From assembly GCA_030624545.1 (NCBI GenBank), contig JAUXJX010000104.1:1-6969 (forward strand): 6,969 bases of DNA. The letters are read 5' to 3'. This document shows positions 5,674 to 6,969 of this stretch, in pieces (the first letter of the stretch is position 1; the number at the start of each line of letters is the position of its first letter). The notes below the pieces were generated by a model. It made no database searches. It was not told where the DNA came from and saw only the letters and a list, made by a program, of their open reading frames with translations. Position numbers and translations under genes: made by a program. This DNA comes from Bacteroidota bacterium (GTDB lineage: Bacteria; Zhuqueibacterota; JdFR-76; DREG01).

Positions 5674-6969
5674 CTACGAACAACTTTTTACCACGATGAT
5701 CGAGAGGTCATCGTGCCTTTTTGCGTCTCCCATGAAATTGGACACATCCTCTAAGATTGCCTTTTGGATATCTCCTGCTGATTTTCCCCGTGAAATATTC
5801 AGGCTCTGCAAAATCCGTTCATCTCCGTATTCCTCAAGGCTGGCATTCCTTGCTTCATTCAGTCCGTCGGTAAAAAATACAAAAAAATCGTCTTTCTTCC
5901 ACATGATTTCTGCTTCCTCGAGTTCGCTATCAAATATCCGACCGCCATCTAATGCAACTCCTATCCCCTTCGGCTGCAAGAAAGTGGTCAGTTCATGCTC
6001 GCTGGAAAAGTGGATTAGCGGACCGTGTCCTGCCCGGCAATAAGTAATCCTTTTCTTCTTCATGTCGAAAATCGCATAAATCATACTTACAAATGTCTTA
6101 CGGTCCATTGTCGCAAATAGAATCTGGTTGACCTGTTGAAGCAATTTTTGAGGCGAATTGGTGAGCTTAGCCACAGCATTCACGATACCCTTCAATTCCG
6201 CCATATAAAAAGCCGCGGACAGGCCTTTCCCGGAAACGTCCGCTATAACCACTCCAAGCCTGTGTTCATCAAGCTTTATCAGATCGAAATAGTCGCCCCC
6301 GACTTCAGTTGCAGTCAAGCAGAATGCATCAACATCCAGGTGCTCAATCCTCGGCATCTGCTTTGGCAGGAGTCTCATTTGGGTATCTTGAGCAACTTTC
6401 AGTTCCTGCTCGAGCCGTTCCTTTTCTATGGACTCCTTTACCAGCCGCGCGTTGTCGATTGCAACGGTGGCCTGGTTGGCGAAAGCCTGAAGCATCTCCC
6501 GATCATCCTGATCAAAGCCATACTCCTTGGCCTTGGTTGCGTACAGTATGCCTATGACGTCGTGCTTTGAACGAAGCGGAACACCGAGAACGGAGCCTAC
6601 ATTCTTTTTGTACTCAAGAATATGGGCTGTCCGGTTGTCTTTCAAGACCTCATTCACTAATACGGATTGACGATTCTTGATGATCCATCCGCTGAGTCCG
6701 CTCTCCTGGCTCAGCGGCATGTTTCGTATCTCATCGTCCGTCAGGTTCTGACTGGAAACTATTTGAAGCTTTTCGCTTACTTGATTCATCTCGAGCCAGC
6801 TTGAATCCGAATTCAAAGCCTCTCGCGTAAGAGAGGTCACCTTGGCCACAACTTCGTCATAGCCCAGGATGGAACTGATGTCTCTGCTAAGATTCTGCAG
6901 TGATTCAATCTCCCTCATTTTTTTGTCGAATATGCTGGCCGTGGGAAGGTGAAGCAGCAGGTTCAATAC
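5674..6969 (-). CDS. GAF-SpoIIE/RsbU-type PP2C serine phosphatase (5' end probably outside window)
   Basis: The frame is open to the right edge. A TTG at 6966 could be a start, but the codon before it (GTA) is also in frame and no ribosome-binding site is visible, so the true N-terminus is undecided; ATG 6918 (MREIESLQNL) is another candidate without a Shine-Dalgarno. Numbering from 6966, the parts are GAF (about 22-173), a charged linker helix (174-198), and SpoIIE/PP2C (about 205-430). Catalytic motifs are EVGGDYFD (221-228), IADVSGKG (241-248), RAGHGP (311-316), FTDGLNEA (365-372) and HDDLS (418-422); all metal-binding aspartates are present, so it should be active. It probably dephosphorylates the STAS protein encoded 32 nt downstream. 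It differs from the second phosphatase in having one visible GAF domain and the canonical SGKG. Stop TAG is at 5674-5676. Confidence 0.9.
   Translation of the reverse strand, partial: VLNLLLHLPTASIFDKKMREIESLQNLSRDISSILGYDEVVAKVTSLTREALNSDSSWLEMNQVSEKLQIVSSQNLTDDEIRNMPLSQESGLSGWIIKNRQSVLVNEVLKDNRTAHILEYKKNVGSVLGVPLRSKHDVIGILYATKAKEYGFDQDDREMLQAFANQATVAIDNARLVKESIEKERLEQELKVAQDTQMRLLPKQMPRIEHLDVDAFCLTATEVGGDYFDLIKLDEHRLGVVIADVSGKGLSAAFYMAELKGIVNAVAKLTNSPQKLLQQVNQILFATMDRKTFVSMIYAIFDMKKKRITYCRAGHGPLIHFSSEHELTTFLQPKGIGVALDGGRIFDSELEEAEIMWKKDDFFVFFTDGLNEARNASLEEYGDERILQSLNISRGKSAGDIQKAILEDVSNFMGDAKRHDDLSIIVVKSCS

Noticed and set aside
6136..6570. Plus-strand frames opposite the GAF-SpoIIE phosphatase
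   Set aside because: They have no motif and no ribosome-binding site, and lie wholly within a well-supported minus-strand gene.
2875..6969. Cyclic-nucleotide-binding GAF domains that would read the product of the nearby cyclase
   Set aside because: The Asn-Lys pair of the NKFDE signature is not seen in any of the three GAF domains, although the F..DE-like end is partly present; ligand is left open.

Overview
The window is a compact, single-direction signalling cluster. Every supported gene reads on the minus strand, so the biological order runs from the right edge to the left. The order is: GAF-SpoIIE phosphatase (open at the right edge), STAS anti-anti-sigma factor (RsbV type), HATPase anti-sigma/switch kinase (RsbW type), a second phosphatase with two GAF domains, a membrane class III nucleotidyl cyclase split by a frameshift, and a secreted beta-barrel/TPR protein (open at the left edge). 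Gaps are 32, 123, -17, 187 and 14 nt.

The organism looks like a Gram-negative bacterium. The leftmost gene has a cleavable signal peptide followed by an outer-membrane barrel of the PorV/UPF0164 kind (the 'GG..A......A..WNPA.L' pattern) fused to TPR-like helices. Together with RsbU-like GAF-SpoIIE proteins and a HAMP-cyclase, this suggests an FCB-type lineage (Bacteroidota, Calditrichota, Fibrobacterota and relatives) or a related uncultured phylum. This is an inference from gene content only; no rRNA or other marker is present.

Region by region: 1-1256 is the barrel/TPR gene, whose C-terminus lies outside the window. 1271-2687 is a HAMP-cyclase whose N-terminal membrane/sensor half and C-terminal catalytic half lie in two different frames, with the break at about 2185-2209. 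2688-2874 is the largest gap; it carries a promoter-like AT-rich element and an 8-bp direct repeat. 2875-4680 is the GAF-GAF-SpoIIE phosphatase. 4664-5161 is the RsbW-type kinase, which starts at TTG behind a strong Shine-Dalgarno and overlaps the next gene. 5285-5641 is the STAS protein. 5674-6969 is the GAF-SpoIIE phosphatase.

How they probably work together: RsbW would phosphorylate the STAS protein on Ser58. Either SpoIIE-type phosphatase, gated by its GAF sensor, would reverse this. The unphosphorylated STAS protein would then capture RsbW and free whatever RsbW normally holds. No sigma factor is visible, so the target is either encoded elsewhere or is not a sigma factor. The cyclase and the envelope protein downstream make a link between partner switching, cyclic-nucleotide signalling and the cell envelope worth testing, but the sequence does not prove it. 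I found no tRNA, rRNA, CRISPR array, insertion sequence or phage gene.
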